A stretch of 64,000 nucleotides of DNA. Origin: Brachionus manjavacas (lineage: Eukaryota; Rotifera; Eurotatoria; Ploima; Brachionidae). The translations under genes were made by a program, and so were the position numbers. This document shows, in pieces, positions 24,645 through 36,704 of this stretch; within the stretch, counting starts at the first letter, position 1; the number at the start of each line of letters is the position of its first letter. Location of the stretch: assembly GCA_019054805.1 (NCBI GenBank), contig JAHQIY010000004.1:434001-498000 (forward strand), given 5' to 3'. The notes under the pieces were generated by a model. It saw only the letters and a program-made list of their open reading frames with translations. It was not told the origin of the DNA and did not search any database.

Positions 24645-25495
24645 TTTGTTAGTTTGTAGAAGCACTGCTGCTTATAACAAAGTTTTTTTATACTCGCTTC
24701 TTACGTCTTTCGACGCCATTATTTAAAGTCCCCTTGACTCGCGAGTCCTGACACGTTCCCATAGGAATATAATCGCTGTTCTAATGCCAGGTTCCATTTT
24801 TTAGATGAATGGTAACAGCCATCTAGAGAAATGATCTGGCGATGAACTCAAACCAGATGGCAAGTAGAAGCCCAACACTGATAGCACTAGCTCAAATCCA
24901 TAATTTTTTTTTTTTTATTAAGTTATTTTTTGTTCCTTAGGTAATTGATATAATAATAATAAGCTACGGCAAGCAAGATTGCGGAGGCGGTCTACTAGGA
25001 GATCGTCTATGGTGGCACATTACGCAATAAAAGGTAAATTACAGAAATAAGAGAAACTGATAAGATTATGTAATCTAATAGACATTATTAATAACTTTGA
25101 TATACAATACATTATACAAATAATAAGTCAAGAAATTAGAAGAAACTGAGAGGGGTATATAATAAAGAAATTAAAAGGAAATATAAATAAAATTATGATA
25201 TGGAAAAAACTTGGTGGCCGGTTTTAAAAGCATCATAGCGCTTTTTGAATTGATTGATTGACTGGGTCAGAGATATAGTGATGGATAAAATGACGGATGG
25301 TCGGACTGTTAGTCTATTTGGAAAAATAAAAATTTTTTGTTTTTTTTTACCATTTTTCTTACCTTTTTACCTAAATTTACGTAAAAATTAGTAAAAAAAA
25401 TAACTTTTGGTAAAAATATAAAAAATTAAAAATAGAAATTACTTTTTTCAAATTTACTTAAAATTACCAGAAATTCACGTGTCAAATCGGCACTG

Positions 25496-26274
25496 TAAAT
25501 AAAAAAGTTCAATAAAAAAGAATGTTTTAAAATTTTATTTATGAACAAACTTGACATAACATGTAAAATAATTATTTATTCCTTAAAAAATATTACAATT
25601 TTTATTTAGATCTTTTGAGCTTGATCTCAAACTTCAATTTGCCTTTAAATGATAAAATTCTGTCATCGCTCCTTAAATAATTTTGAATAAAGAAGTTAAA
25701 ATTTAAAAAATTTAATATTCTTTTATAATTTTTTCTCAAAACTAGGCAGTTAAATGAAACATTGAAAATATGTTTTAAAAATTCAAATTAAGAAAAAATT
25801 TAAAAAAACTGCTGTAAGTTTTAAATTTTTTTTTTTAATTTTAAAAATAAATACTTCTTAATATTTTTGGTCACGTAATTAACCAAATATTAAAATGAAA
25901 TTTTTCTTAAGCTGTTGGTCAATTAATAGGTGACCAGGTATCATCAGTAAGGGGTTTTGGTCACATAATAACCAGAATAAAAATTTGTCAATAGCGATTT
26001 ACAAATGAATCATTTGGTGATTTTTTTGATTTCCTTTGATTGAATTAATAAAATAGTTTGCATTTTTGCAAAAAGAGTTGCAAAAATTTTTGCTTCTTTT
26101 AGGGAGTCGTCAAAGTTTTTTTTTATTTAAAATTTTTTAAGATACTTTCCTTCATCAATTCAACTTAAAAGTGGGAATTTTTACAAAAATTTTCAAATAT
26201 CAAGAATTAAGAATTTTGAAAAATAATTCTTTAAAATTTATTTAAAATAATTTAAAATTCGCTTAATGCTGTGA
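25496..26274. other. 3' flank of EIF3K, AT-rich
   Basis: Nothing coding is seen. Sequence at 25860-25980 has several TTGGTCAC-containing units that also occur near 3840-3960, possibly a weak dispersed repeat. Confidence 0.5.
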
Positions 26275-27156
26275 TCATAGAGTAACTTGAGTTTTGACAG
26301 ATGCAGACAAAACTGATGAAACATCATCGAATTTTATTTTCTCAACAATATTCTTAGTCTTAATGTTCTCTTCATGATTGGCAACAAAAACGTAGTTGTC
26401 GTCCTGTTTCTTCCAGCTCTTGCTTTTGATAACCTTGTTCAATTCGTCATCTTCACAAAACAATTGATCATTCTGCCACAAAAACTTTTAACTAAAATTA
26501 CTTGATAAATTTCCCACTATTTCCTTGAGCTCGTTGAAATCGATAGTTTGGTAGGTCTTGCTGACAATGTGAAGAATGACTAGTAAAAAAAATTTTTTTT
26601 AAATGTGTCTAACTCGGCACAAAATGCATACATTCAATGATTCCATCTTCGAATCCATTTACATGAGACACAACATCTCTGTAGTTGGCTTTTTCTTGCC
26701 TCAATAGCTGCCAAAAATCTCTGAATTGACATCTTTCGAGCAGGTCGGATAAATCAACTATCTTGTGCAGCAATCCTTCGTCTTCCAACTAAAAAAATGT
26801 AAAATGAATTCATTTTTTTTCTTTGAAAAAATTTTGTTGAATAAATAATTTCCAAAAAAAAGTAATTTCTTTGATTTTTTAATTACCCTCGAGTTGTCTA
26901 TGAGACACTTGCAGAGAAGAAAATCCGAGTGCGGTAAGTTGGTGAGTGCTTTAAGAAGAATGTAAGCAGTGACCACTGTTTGGAAGTGATTGGGATTGAA
27001 TTGGTAGAGTTTTAACAAAGCCAAATTGGCGTCCAGGTTGTATTTTTTTTCCTTGATTTGATACTGTACGTATTCTTCGAGCAGCGGAATGTTGTCCGGG
27101 TTGTAGCGTTCAATGCCCTGAAGCATGGAATCAATGGTGCTCCAATCGTGGCTCAT
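26275..27156 (-). CDS. EIF3K: Eukaryotic translation initiation factor 3 subunit K
   Basis: A peripheral PCI-family subunit of the eIF3 complex in the cytoplasm. Exon 1 (27156-26887) encodes GIERYNPDNIPLLEEYVQYQ, ANLALLKLYQFNPNHFQTVV and LLKALTNLPHSDFLLCKC, nearly colinear with human eIF3k from residue 15 on. Exon 2 (26788-26632) gives LSDLLERCQFRDFWQLLRQ and NGFEDGIIE. Exon 3 (26579 to about 26502) gives ILHIVSKTYQTIDFNELKEI. The last exon (from about 26485-26475 to 26275) gives YVFVANHEENIKTKNIVEKI. Estimated length is about 230 aa (human 218). The junction between exons 3 and 4 is not settled: the candidate introns are only about 29-33 nt. Confidence 0.93.
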
Positions 27157-27659
27157 TGTCTCTTAATCTAAATTCTTTTAAAAGATAATCAAATTTTTTC
27201 CAATTTAGACAAACATGCTTTCAGCAGGCTCTTTTGCTAGCATTGATTTTGATCTAAATGCAAAACTTTGGTTTAAAAAATTTCAAAATTTTTGAAATAA
27301 AATTTACATTTTTTCAGCTCAAAATTCATCAATCAAAATTTTTAAGAGTGGAAAAAAAATTTCTTTTTTAAACAAACAAACCGCAATTTTCACTTCTTTT
27401 TCCAGATGATTTGGCTACTTTTTTTATTTTCAAAAAGATAGGGGTTAAATGTGTCTAACCCTTAATTGTTTTATTTAGTTTCAAATATTTTAGAAAATTT
27501 AAAATTTGGGTAAAAAATTTAAAAATTTTGCATTTTTGCTTATATAATCAATTATATTATATTGTGCATTTTGTTGGACAAAATAAGATCGGCGATCGAA
27601 TTTTTTTTTTCAAAAATCAAATATCCTCAGAAAAAGCCAAAAAAAATACTACAAAACAA

Positions 27660-28066
27660 ATGGTTTTTAAATTTTTTATTAAATCTTCATCGTCAAAATT
27701 TTAGGCCAAGTCTCAATGGAGATCCGGCACCGTCCAATTCTAGATTTATATTTATTCAAATATAAACTCGCTTTAAATTCAGAGAATTTTGGTATAAATA
27801 CAGGCTGAATGAATTAGAATTCTTTTTTTGCGTGAAAGCTGGTAAAATTCTGTACAAAATACATTGTGGGGGACAAGTGATGGTGTTTTACTTGTTTGAG
27901 AGACAAGTATGGGTCCGTGCTTTAGTAATAGCCACCAAAAAAATTGCTTAAAAAAACAAGTAAATCCCAAATATTAATATTTGAGTGAAACTTTGTATTA
28001 AAGTCTTTTCATTTCACAAAATAATATTAGGTGTATCTCAGGAATCATTTTTGGGCCCACTTCTTC
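27660..28066. repeat. Dispersed repeat, inverted copy of 41222-41603
   Basis: About 400 bp highly similar to the reverse complement of 41222-41603. It includes CTCGCTTTAAATTCAGAGAA, GGTATAAATACAGGCTGAAT, GGGGGACAAGTGATGGTGTT and GACAAGTATGGGTCCGTGC. It ends in a plus-strand RT-like [11 protein letters not shown] segment (28031-28063). The unit appears inserted into, or fused with, a LINE. Confidence 0.6.
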
Positions 28067-28075
28067 GCTCAAGGC

Positions 28076-28830
28076 TCAGTAATTACTGCCCTTTTATTTA
28101 GTATATTTATTAATGACATCCCCAAAAGAAACAAAACAAATAACGAATACTCTCTGCTTTTTGCAGATGATCTAGTTACATTCTTCATTTATAACAAAAT
28201 GGGGAACCTTGAAAATAAGATAAATAAATACATCAGCGAACTTCGTGTTCAGTTGTCTTCTCCAGGTACAAAAAAGAGAGTGATAATCTAAACTTAAAAA
28301 ATTTATGGGAACAGAATACTGAGCCAAAAAGAAATCAAGTTTCTTGGTATTAAATTTGAATCTAAGTTTAATTTTAAAATACTGGTAGACGAAATTAAAG
28401 AACGCTGCAACAAAAGGTTAAATATTATTAAAATATTGTCACACAAAAAATGGGGTCTTACTCAAAACAAACTAGGAAATTTATGCAAATCTTTAGTCGG
28501 ATTAATTTTAGACTATTCTTTTCCTTGCTTGAATTCATCTTCAGAAAATAATATCAAAAAACTACAAGCATTTCAGAATACAGCAGTTAGATATATCCTT
28601 TAGTTATAACAAGATACTCCCTGGTCCAACATGGTCCATAATGAGGCTTTTAATAAACTTAAATTATTAACAGTCTCGAATCGGCTTTTTGAGTTGAGTG
28701 AGAGATAAGGGTTGCCTGACTGGTGGAGGAATTCAAAGAAGGTTTCGAATCAAGATATATTGAATGCCCAACTGCATTGTGTAATTGCTACCTTACTATT
28801 TCCTCTTTTTTTTCATGAAGCTTCAACTAT
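28076..28830 (+). mobile_element. LINE RT C-terminal fragment
   Basis: Encodes FINDIPKRNKTNNEYSLLF and the FADD catalytic box, then KIKFLGIKFESKLNFK-like, CNKRLNIIKILSHKKWGL and LDYSFPCLNSS in interrupted frames. The order matches the family whose best copy is at 52380-51349. It is degraded. Confidence 0.75.
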
Positions 28831-28869
28831 GTAAACATCTGTCACATGTAACACCCTATTTCAATGTTT

Positions 28870-29604
28870 ATTTATTTAATTAAAGTTTAATTCCCGTGGA
28901 CAAATTGAAAAAAAAATTAATAGACAGTTAAAAATCCATTTTACAATTAAGTAAAAAATTCAGTTTGTTATATACAAAAAAATGATTAAGATTATTTAAC
29001 ATACAATATTCTATTAAATAAAAAAAGTATTTTATCGAGTCGGTTAGTCCATAGTTGCCACATTCAAGGCACCATTCAATCAAAATAACACTGAATGCTA
29101 AATCATATTCAGTGCAATTTATATTTATATTATCAGATCTTCTACTTTTGATAACTGTTTAATAGAAGAAGTATTCTCTCTATCAAATATCTTGTTATCT
29201 TTCTTTAAGTATTCAAATGCGTTTGTACATAATTGGTTATTGAAAATTTGTTTGACCAAGAATATTTGATGCTTATAATAAATTTGTCTAATCGACTCAA
29301 ATTTTAGTGCTTTGTTCATGGGTGTTGTTTTTTTAAAATTTAATGAGTTTAATAAATGGTTTTATTAAAATATTTTCCGTATATCAAATTCCTTCAAACT
29401 CTTTTCATTAATAAAGATATTATCTAAATGATATCTAAAGACTGATTGAGAGAACTGTTTGCTTAAGAAAGCTACAGTTTCTGGCTTCATTAGTTTTGAT
29501 TTGCAACCAACATTTTTCCTTTTTAATTTATTTTTAAGAAGCTCTAGCTCGGTACAGAAAACAAAATAATAAATAAAATAATTAATTTTTAAATTTTTCA
29601 CCAT
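28870..29604 (-). mobile_element. Unclassified retroelement-like fragment with AAATAAAT-type tail
   Basis: Two minus-strand frames: 79 aa with LMKPETVAFLSKQFSQSVFR, and 64 aa with KALKFESIRQIYYKHQIF and VKQIFNNQL. The 3' end, by the plus-strand text TTTATTTATTTAATTAAAG at about 28868, is an AAATAAAT tail of the kind ending local LINEs. The proteins have no domain I recognise. A third, diverged copy of the first frame lies at 34380-34510. Confidence 0.45.
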
Positions 29605-30273
29605 ACTGTATTTATATATTTACTATATTTTCAACTTTTAGTGATTTTTAAAATTTTCTTAATGCAGCATCAGCTGAGGTAAACAATAGAAAAATGGGGA
29701 CTGGTCAAATTACTAAAATTTACGTATACAATTATTTCAATATTAATAAAAAAACTTAATTTAATTTTATTTTAATACTTTTTACAAAAATCAAAGAAAA
29801 TTTACCAAAATTAGCTTGACAAATATTTTTATTGAAAACATTTTTTTAAATTAAGATTTTGAAAAATAAATAAAAAAAGTGAATAATTGCACAAAAATTG
29901 GATTTTTTTGTCCCTTTTGGTTTTTACGAAATTTTACGTAAAATCCGGCAAGTTTAAAAAATTAGAAAATGCAAAAGAACCGAGTGTGATTTTTGTACGA
30001 GAGATAATCAATGTTTTTGCAACAAATTTTAACAAAAAAAATTAAAAATTAGTTTAATTTTTTCTTTCATTTTCTTAACGAGTCATTTAGCTAAAAAAAA
30101 TATTTTTAAATTCAAAATTAACACAATTCTTTATTGAGTTATATGTTTTCAAAATAAAATACTTTGACAGTTTCCAACTTTTTTCTAAATTGAATTAAAT
30201 TTAAAAAAAATATACAAATTAATTTTATTTATTTTAATTTAAAACAATAAACTTGAACCCACAGTAAACTATT

Positions 30274-33200
30274 TTAAAAAAGATCACTTTTTCGCTTGCG
30301 GCTTATTTTCTCATTCAAAATGTTGGATTCGGATGTTTTCAACTTATCCAGTGCACGATCGCTCTGAGCTATTTTTTGTTTGATGCAGTCTAGAGTTTTT
30401 TTGTCCGCATTTCGATTCCGAATCAAACTTTGCTTCAATTTAGCATTGTGTTTCTCTTCATCCCTAATCTTGTTGTGGGTGTCGAGCATTTTAATGTTCA
30501 AGCCTTTGTTGTTAGCTTTAGAAATGTCTTTTTTCGAGCTATGCGCCTCGATCTGTTCATTTTCACTGATCAATTTCGAATTAATAAACTCAAAAACATT
30601 TAAATCAGGCTCTGGGTGAGAAACTTTCACTTTTTTTTCTCTTTTTTCCTTTTTAATCTTTTTTTTCCTCTTTATTTCGAACGCTTTGTCAAGCGATACT
30701 CCTCCAGGAAGAACTGTCACTTCGACAGGCTCGACACGGCCTTCTCCCTCACGGCCCAAGCCCTTTCCCAACTCGTAGCCCATTTTGAGCATTAGTTTAG
30801 ACCCTATTCCTCTTGTGTGCTTCTCCCAGCTTGCCATAGTGCCATTGTAGCTCGGCCTCTCGGCCTCAGACACTTCCACTTCGAGATCGGACAATTCACT
30901 TGTCGACTCGAACTCTTCGTCATTCTCCGGCAGGTCCAAAACAAGCACATCCTCCCATTCAAGTCCCGTTTGTCTATTGAACCTTTTGAATTGAACATAA
31001 ATGAACTGTTCGTCAAATGACTGAACCTCGGCCAGGTGCCACAAATTGTCCCATTTAGCAAGACACAAAATTCCACTCTTTAAATTTCTTAATAGTTTAA
31101 TTAATATTATTTTCTTGAATAGCTGAACCGGGCATTTTTTTACTCGTAGCATGGCTCCAAGTAGAAATGCAAATCCTCAGGTTGGACTTTGAAGCCATGT
31201 GAATATTTGCAGGCTGAGTCAAATTTGCACTCGTCGTTCATGAAATGTTCGCATGTTTTCATGTTAGTTTGGGTCGGATTGCAGAAAAGTACTCTAATCT
31301 GAGAAAAATGTGAATTGGAATAAAAATTTTTTTGTCCTTTTTACTGTCTGATCCGACTCGGAATCAGTGCCCAGAATTATTGCATTGTGTAATTTTAGGT
31401 TGGTGTTTTTGCAGTCAAAATACACACGGCATTTGGTACCTTTAATATTTTTTTATTTTAATAAAATTTTTTTTTTATTTCTTGAAAAAAAAATTTGACA
31501 CAAAGATGTTGAAAACAATTTATAAATGCTGACGGTCAATCTTAAGTCTATGTAAGCTATTTGCTGATGATACAAAAGTTATTTGTCCTGTTGAAGATTC
31601 AAAGAACATATTAAATTTACAAAATGTTATTTACAGTCCTGCTTCGATAAATGGATTTTTGGTAATATTACGTAAATTGACGGTAAACTATAAATTGCCA
31701 AAATATCTTCAATTATGTGTTAGCTTAGGTTAAGGTAAGACTAAAGTTTTGTATTTTCAAGAAATAAAAATGATATTATAAAAAATTTTTTGTCTTTTAG
31801 ATTCTATTTTATTTAACCGTATTTTACCAAAATTTACCTGTAAAATTTTGGATTTTACCATTTTTACGTAAAAATTAAATTAAAATTAAATTAAATTAAA
31901 AAAAAAATTCAAAAGTCAAAATCGTATTTTTTAACAAAATCTTAAGAAAAAAGGCAAAATTTAATATTTTTTCGGTATAATTGGAGTTCACATAATTTAA
32001 CGTGAAATTTAGTTAATTTATAAATTTTTACAATTCTTGTTTTACGTAAGAATAAGAAAAATTACAGGATGGCAGTTTAGTATTTTGGCCCGGCTTAGCA
32101 TCATCTCTTTATGCGAATATGGTACAGAATTATATATATAAAAATTTAAAAATTTAAGGTTTGTTGTCGGCACTGTATCAAATAAAAGCAGACTAAACAA
32201 TAGTCGTTTCAAAAAAAAGTAAATATCAAATAATAGTTTTTAAATAATTTTTTTCAAATAATAGTTTTCAAATTCTTATTCCTCGGTATAACGAGCAAGT
32301 TGGGCGAAAATTTTTGTGCTCGTTATATCGAAACTCGTTTTATCGAAATCCCATTGAAAAGGATTGGAAATTTTTATTTTTTTATTAAAATTTTTATTGA
32401 AAAAGTTAAAAAAAAAAGATAAATAAAACTAAAAATTAAGCTTTTTTTACAGAATCTGTAATACTGGATTGTTTGGTTTTACATTTTTCTAGTACAATAT
32501 TTTCAGTATTAGACAAAAAGTCAACAACCTTGGAAAAAGACGAGAGAATTGTTGATATGTCGATGTATTTACGCCGTGTTCTTTAGAAAGTGTAATAATT
32601 TTACCTGAAATTTTATTTGAAAATGGTAATTTTTAGTAAAAAAAAAGTAGATTTTGCTAAAATTTTAAAAAATTTTACAAAATTAAATTTTAATCATTAA
32701 TCAAAAACTCAAAATTAAAAAATGTTCAGTTATAGACATCCCAATATAATTTAATGATTCGACTAATCTCCATTTTTTCTATTACCACCTTCTATTTCCT
32801 CTTTTTTTCATGAATTTTCAGCTATGGACTATTTCAATATATGTCTTTTTAACTTTCTTTAAATTTTAGCTTATTTTACTATTTTTGATTTTTATTATTT
32901 TTAATTTATTCTGAAGAAGCTCTAGCTCGGTACAGAAAACAAACAAATAAAAAAATAAATTGAAGCTAGAGCACAATGATGAATGACTTAGCAATTCCAA
33001 GACTCTTGGTAAAATCTTTTTTCAATTAAAAATTTTTGTTCGTTTTTTATTGCTTCAAAAATCACAATGCCAATTTTTAATAAATTTACTTACCTACTAA
33101 ATTATCTTGATCATTTTTGTGTACACATTCTTCAACACTATCTAATTCAGCTAGAAGTTTTTGTTTTTTAAAGTCCAGGAGTGTTTCTTTAAAACAAAGG

Positions 33201-33461
33201 CTTAGAAAAAATTTAATTTAATTGAATTTTATTAGTCTACCTTCACTTAATTTTAAAAGTAATTCCAGATCATTTTTTAAGCTGGTGAACTCAGCTCTGT
33301 CGACGCTTTCATCGTTTGAATTTAGCACCGTGTTTATTTGATCTATCTTAAATTTCAAGTCAGAACATGTTTTATCTCAGATTATCAGCTGCGAGGCACT
33401 ATACTTGGTTTTTGTAGTCGGTAATTTCGAGTTCCAAAATTTTTTCCTCATCACCAGACAT
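30274..33461 (-). CDS. ZGPAT: Zinc finger CCCH-type with G-patch domain protein
   Basis: A nuclear protein; in mammals a transcription repressor and splicing-associated G-patch factor. Six exons: 33461-33405, 33346-33241, 33186-33094, 31439-31345, 31298-31144, 31075-30274. All are GT-AG and close a 435-aa frame (human about 531). The N-terminus DYKNQIDQINTVLNSN followed by a helical segment matches ZGPAT. A tudor-like region includes HNAIILGTD. The CCCH finger is C133-x7-C141-x5-C147-x3-H151. LCLAKWDNLWHLAEV follows. The G-patch starts at RGIG (about 257) with KMGYELGKGLG and ends VEPVEVTVLPGGVSLDKAF. The C-terminus is a basic coiled coil. Intron 3 (33093-31440) holds LINE and pogo remnants. 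Bracketed by 2.1-kb inverted repeats. Confidence 0.95.
31533..31690 (+). mobile_element. RT fragment in ZGPAT intron
   Basis: Plus-strand CKLFADDTKVICPVEDSKN, a FADD box with its usual downstream context, then CFDKWIFG-like text in a shifted frame. It is antisense to ZGPAT. Downstream (31690-32175) lies sequence with ACGTAAA motifs, as in local Tc1/mariner arms, ending GTCGGCACTGTA near 32175. Confidence 0.6.
32279..32600 (-). mobile_element. Pogo/Tigger deletion derivative in ZGPAT intron
   Basis: The right inverted end (plus-strand CCTCGGTATAACGAGCAAGT) matches the end of the element at 8209-8265. The minus-strand coding joins the end of the helix-turn-helix (VNTST followed by a frame change) directly to the transposase tail FSKVVDFLSNTENIVLEK and SITDSVKKA with a stop at 32437. 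Compared with the copy at 7327-8265, almost the whole transposase is deleted. Confidence 0.7.
32775..32960 (+). mobile_element. LINE 3' end
   Basis: Shares the 3' untranslated end of the local LINE family: ACTATTTCAATATATGTC, then CTCTAGCTCGGTACAGAAAA and an AAACAAATAAAAAAATAAA tail. A similar tail in opposite orientation lies at about 34260-34350. Confidence 0.6.
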
Positions 33462-34260
33462 TCTAAAATATTAACAAAAAATAATATTATAGAAATATAA
33501 TACAATTTAAAGAAATTTTTGATTATTTTTTTAAATTAAAAAAATGTTTATATTCCTGACCCCTTGAAAAAATTGTGTAAAAAATTAATTAAACACTTTG
33601 AGTTTGGTATAATGATTTAATTTACAGCTTTACTTAAATTTCGTTAAAAACAAATATTAATATTGCAGCAGGTTACATTCAGAAAACTGATAATGAGCAT
33701 TTTCAATTTTTAAAATTTTTTTGGTGTTATTTTGAAGTGAATTTAGCAAGGCAAAATAAAATCTAAATGAAAAAAAAAAATACATTTTTTGTATTTCAAA
33801 TAAGTCATCAGAGAAAAAAATTTGAAACACATCAAAATGACAACCCATTAATAGATTAATTCTTCTAGAAACTTTATCTAAATTTAGAATTTATTTTTTT
33901 GAAATAAAAAACTTAATCTTATTTGAAAAAAAGTTTCACTTGAAATTTAACAAAATATACAAATGGGTTGAAAAAAAGATTAAATAAAAGATAATTTTAC
34001 TAGTGAAGGCTTATCAATGCTTGGAAATAATTTGGCTTCTTTTAAAATGAACAAATAAAAAAGTAAAAAATTTGAAAATTTTTTTTTCAAAAAGTTAAAA
34101 CATGGTTCTGTGAATGTACCCTTGTGCAATATTTAAATTTTCATCAAATATCAGGAATTAAATTTCAATCAAGAAAAGTGCATTTTGCAGAGATTTTGCA
34201 CACCATTAACTTTTACAGTTGATACAACTTTGAATGTAGCAATAAATAAAAAAAAATAAA
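33462..34260. other. Upstream of ZGPAT, AT-rich
   Basis: AT-rich DNA with no gene. A 63-codon minus-strand frame (33848-33657) has no domain signature. Confidence 0.5.
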
Positions 34261-34523
34261 AATAAACCAAGGTTAAATAAGATCAAATATTAATCAAAAA
34301 AATTAAAATAAGCTAAAATTTAAAAAAAGTTAAAAAGACATATACTGAAAAGAGATTTTACTCTCTAAAAAGTGTTGGTTGCACACCAAAACTAATGAAG
34401 CCAGAAACTGTAGCTTTCTTAAGCAAACGGTTTTCTCAATCAATATTTAGAAATCATTTAGATAATATCTTATTAATGAAAAAAGTTTGAAGGAAATTGA
34501 TATACGGAAAAATATTTTAATAA

Positions 34524-36704
34524 TGAATTTTATTCAATTTAGAAAAAAGTTGGAAACTCTCAAAGTATATTATTTTGAAAACATATAACTCAATAAAGAA
34601 TTGTATTAATTTTGAATTTAAAAATATTTTTTTTTAGCTAAATGACTCGTTAAGAAAATGAAAGAAAAAATTAAACTAATTTTTAATTTTTTTTGTTAAA
34701 ATTTGTTACAAAAACATTGATTATCTCTCGTACAAAAATCACACTCGGCTCTTTTGCATTTTCTGATTTTTTAAACTTGCCGGATTTTACGTAAAATTTC
34801 GTAAAAACCAAAAGGGACAAAAAAATCCAATTTTTGTGCAATTATTCACTTTTTTTATTTATTTTTCAAAATCTTAATTTAAAAAAAAGTTTTCAATAAA
34901 AATATTTGTCAAGCTAATTTTGGTAAATTTTCTTTGATTTTTGTAAAAAGTATTAAAATAAAATTAAATTAAGTTTTTTTATTAATATTGAAATAATTGT
35001 ATACGTAAATTTTAGTAATTTGACCAGTCCCCATTTTTCTATTGTTTACCTCAGCTGATGCTGCATTAAGAAAATTTGAAAAATCACTAAAAGTTGAAAA
35101 TATAGTAAATATATAAATACAGTATGGTGAAAAATTTAAAAATTAATTATTTTATTTATTATTTTGTTTTCTGTACCGAGATAGAGCTTCTTAAAAATAA
35201 ATTAAAAAGGAAAAATGTTGGTTGCAAATCAAAACTAATGAAGCCAGAAACTGTAGCTTTCTTAAACAAACAGTTCTCTCAATCAGTCTTTAGATATCAT
35301 TTAGATAATATCTTTATTAATGAAAAGAGTTTGAAGGAATTTGATATACGGAAAATATTTTAATAAAACCATTTATTAAACTCATTAAATTTTAAAAAAA
35401 CAACACCCATGAACAAAGCACTAAAATTTGAGTCGATTAGACAAATTTATTATAAGCATCAAATATTCTTGGTCAAACAAATTTTCAATAACCAATTATG
35501 TAAAAACGTATTTGAATACTTAAAGAAAGATAACAAGATATTTGATAGAGAGAATACTTCTTCTATTAAACAGTTATCAAAAGTAGAAGATCTGATAATA
35601 TAAATATAAATTGCACTGAATATGATTTAGCATTCAGTGTTATTTTGATTGAATGGTGCCTTGAATGTGGCAACTATGGGGACTAACCGACTCGATAAAA
35701 TACTTTTTTTATTTAATAGAATATTGTATGTTAAATAATCTTAATTATTTTTTTGTATATAACAAACTGAATTTTTTACTTAATTGTAAAATGGATTTTT
35801 AACTGTCTATTAATTTTTTTTTCAATTTGTCCACGGGAATTAAACTTTAATTAAATAAATAAACATTGAAATAGGGTGTTATATGTGACAGATGTTTTCA
35901 TGGTTGAAGCTTCGAAATGAAAAAAAAAGAGGAAATAGTAAGGTAGCAATTACACAATGCAGTTGGGTATTCAATATATCTTGATTCGAAACCTTCTTTG
36001 AATTCCTCCACCAGTCTGGCAACCCTTATCTCTCACTTAACTCAAAAAGCCGATTCGAGACTGTTAATAATTTAAGTTTATTAAAAGCCTCATTATGGAC
36101 CATGTTGGAGGGAGTATCTTGTTTTAACTAAAGGATATATCTAACTGCTGTATTCTGAAATGCTTGTAGTTTTTTGATATCGTTTTCTGAAGATGAATTC
36201 AAGCAAGGAAAAGAATAGTCTAAGATTGATCCGACTAAGAATTTGCATAAATTTCTTAGTTTGTTTTGAGTAAGACCCCATTTTTTGTGTGACAATATTT
36301 TAATAATATTTAACCTTTTATTGCAGCGTTCTTTAATTTCGTCTACTGATATATTAAAATTTAACTTAGAATCAAATTTAATACCAAGAAACTTGATTTC
36401 TTTTTGGCTCAGTATTCTGTTTCCATAAATTTTTTAGGTTTAGATTATCACTCTCTTTTTTGTACCTAGAGAAGACAATTGAACACGACTTTTCAACTGA
36501 TATCTTCATTTTCCATTAAGCCATTGTTCTAGTTCGCTGATGTATTTATTTATCTTATTTTCTAGGTTCCCTTTTTTGTTAAATATGAAAAAATGTAACA
36601 AGATCATCTGCGAAAAGCAGAGGGTATTCATTATTTGTTTTGTTTCTTTTTGGGGATGTAACTAATAGATGTAATAAATAAAAGAGGACTAATTACTGAG
36701 CCTA
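34524..36704. repeat. Right arm of inverted repeat flanking ZGPAT
   Basis: The mirror of 28073-30200. Plus-strand frames 35124-35363 and 35409-35603 equal the left-arm minus-strand frames apart from a few substitutions (for example QLCTNAF versus QLCKNVF). Beyond 36704 the LINE continues to about 37100, whereas the left arm switches to another repeat at 28066, so the breakpoint lies inside the RT. Confidence 0.8.

Larger units (their letters stand above)
22806..25495 (-). mobile_element. Tc1/mariner-like element carrying a nested element
   Basis: The ends are CAGTGCCGATTTGACACGTG and the near-complement ending CACGTGTCAAATCGGCACTG, each flanked by TA as in Tc1/mariner. Arms extend about 230 bp and share repeated ACGTAAATT motifs. 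The interior holds a dead transposase (about 23500-23050, minus) and a second element at 23593-24644. The remaining right part (24645-25320) has higher complexity but no recognisable coding. Confidence 0.75.
28073..30200. repeat. Left arm of about 2.1-kb inverted repeat flanking ZGPAT
   Basis: Nearly identical, in reverse orientation, to 34524-36704. It contains a plus-strand LINE 3' half (28076-28830: SVITALLFSIFINDIPKR, YSLLFADD, then the thumb in broken frames) joined tail to tail to a minus-strand LINE-like segment (29604-28870). Minus-strand frames 29604-29365 and 29319-29125 have matching plus-strand twins at 35124-35363 and 35409-35603, differing at few residues. Confidence 0.8.

Noticed and set aside
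30380-31076. Open frames on both strands overlapping the ZGPAT last exon
   Set aside because: Shadows of the G-patch exon; no independent domain signature.
31636-32175. Apparent Tc1-like pair CAGTCCTGC...GGCACTG in the ZGPAT intron
   Set aside because: The left end lies within an RT reading frame (CFDKWIFG) and does not match the right end, so no element boundary is supported.
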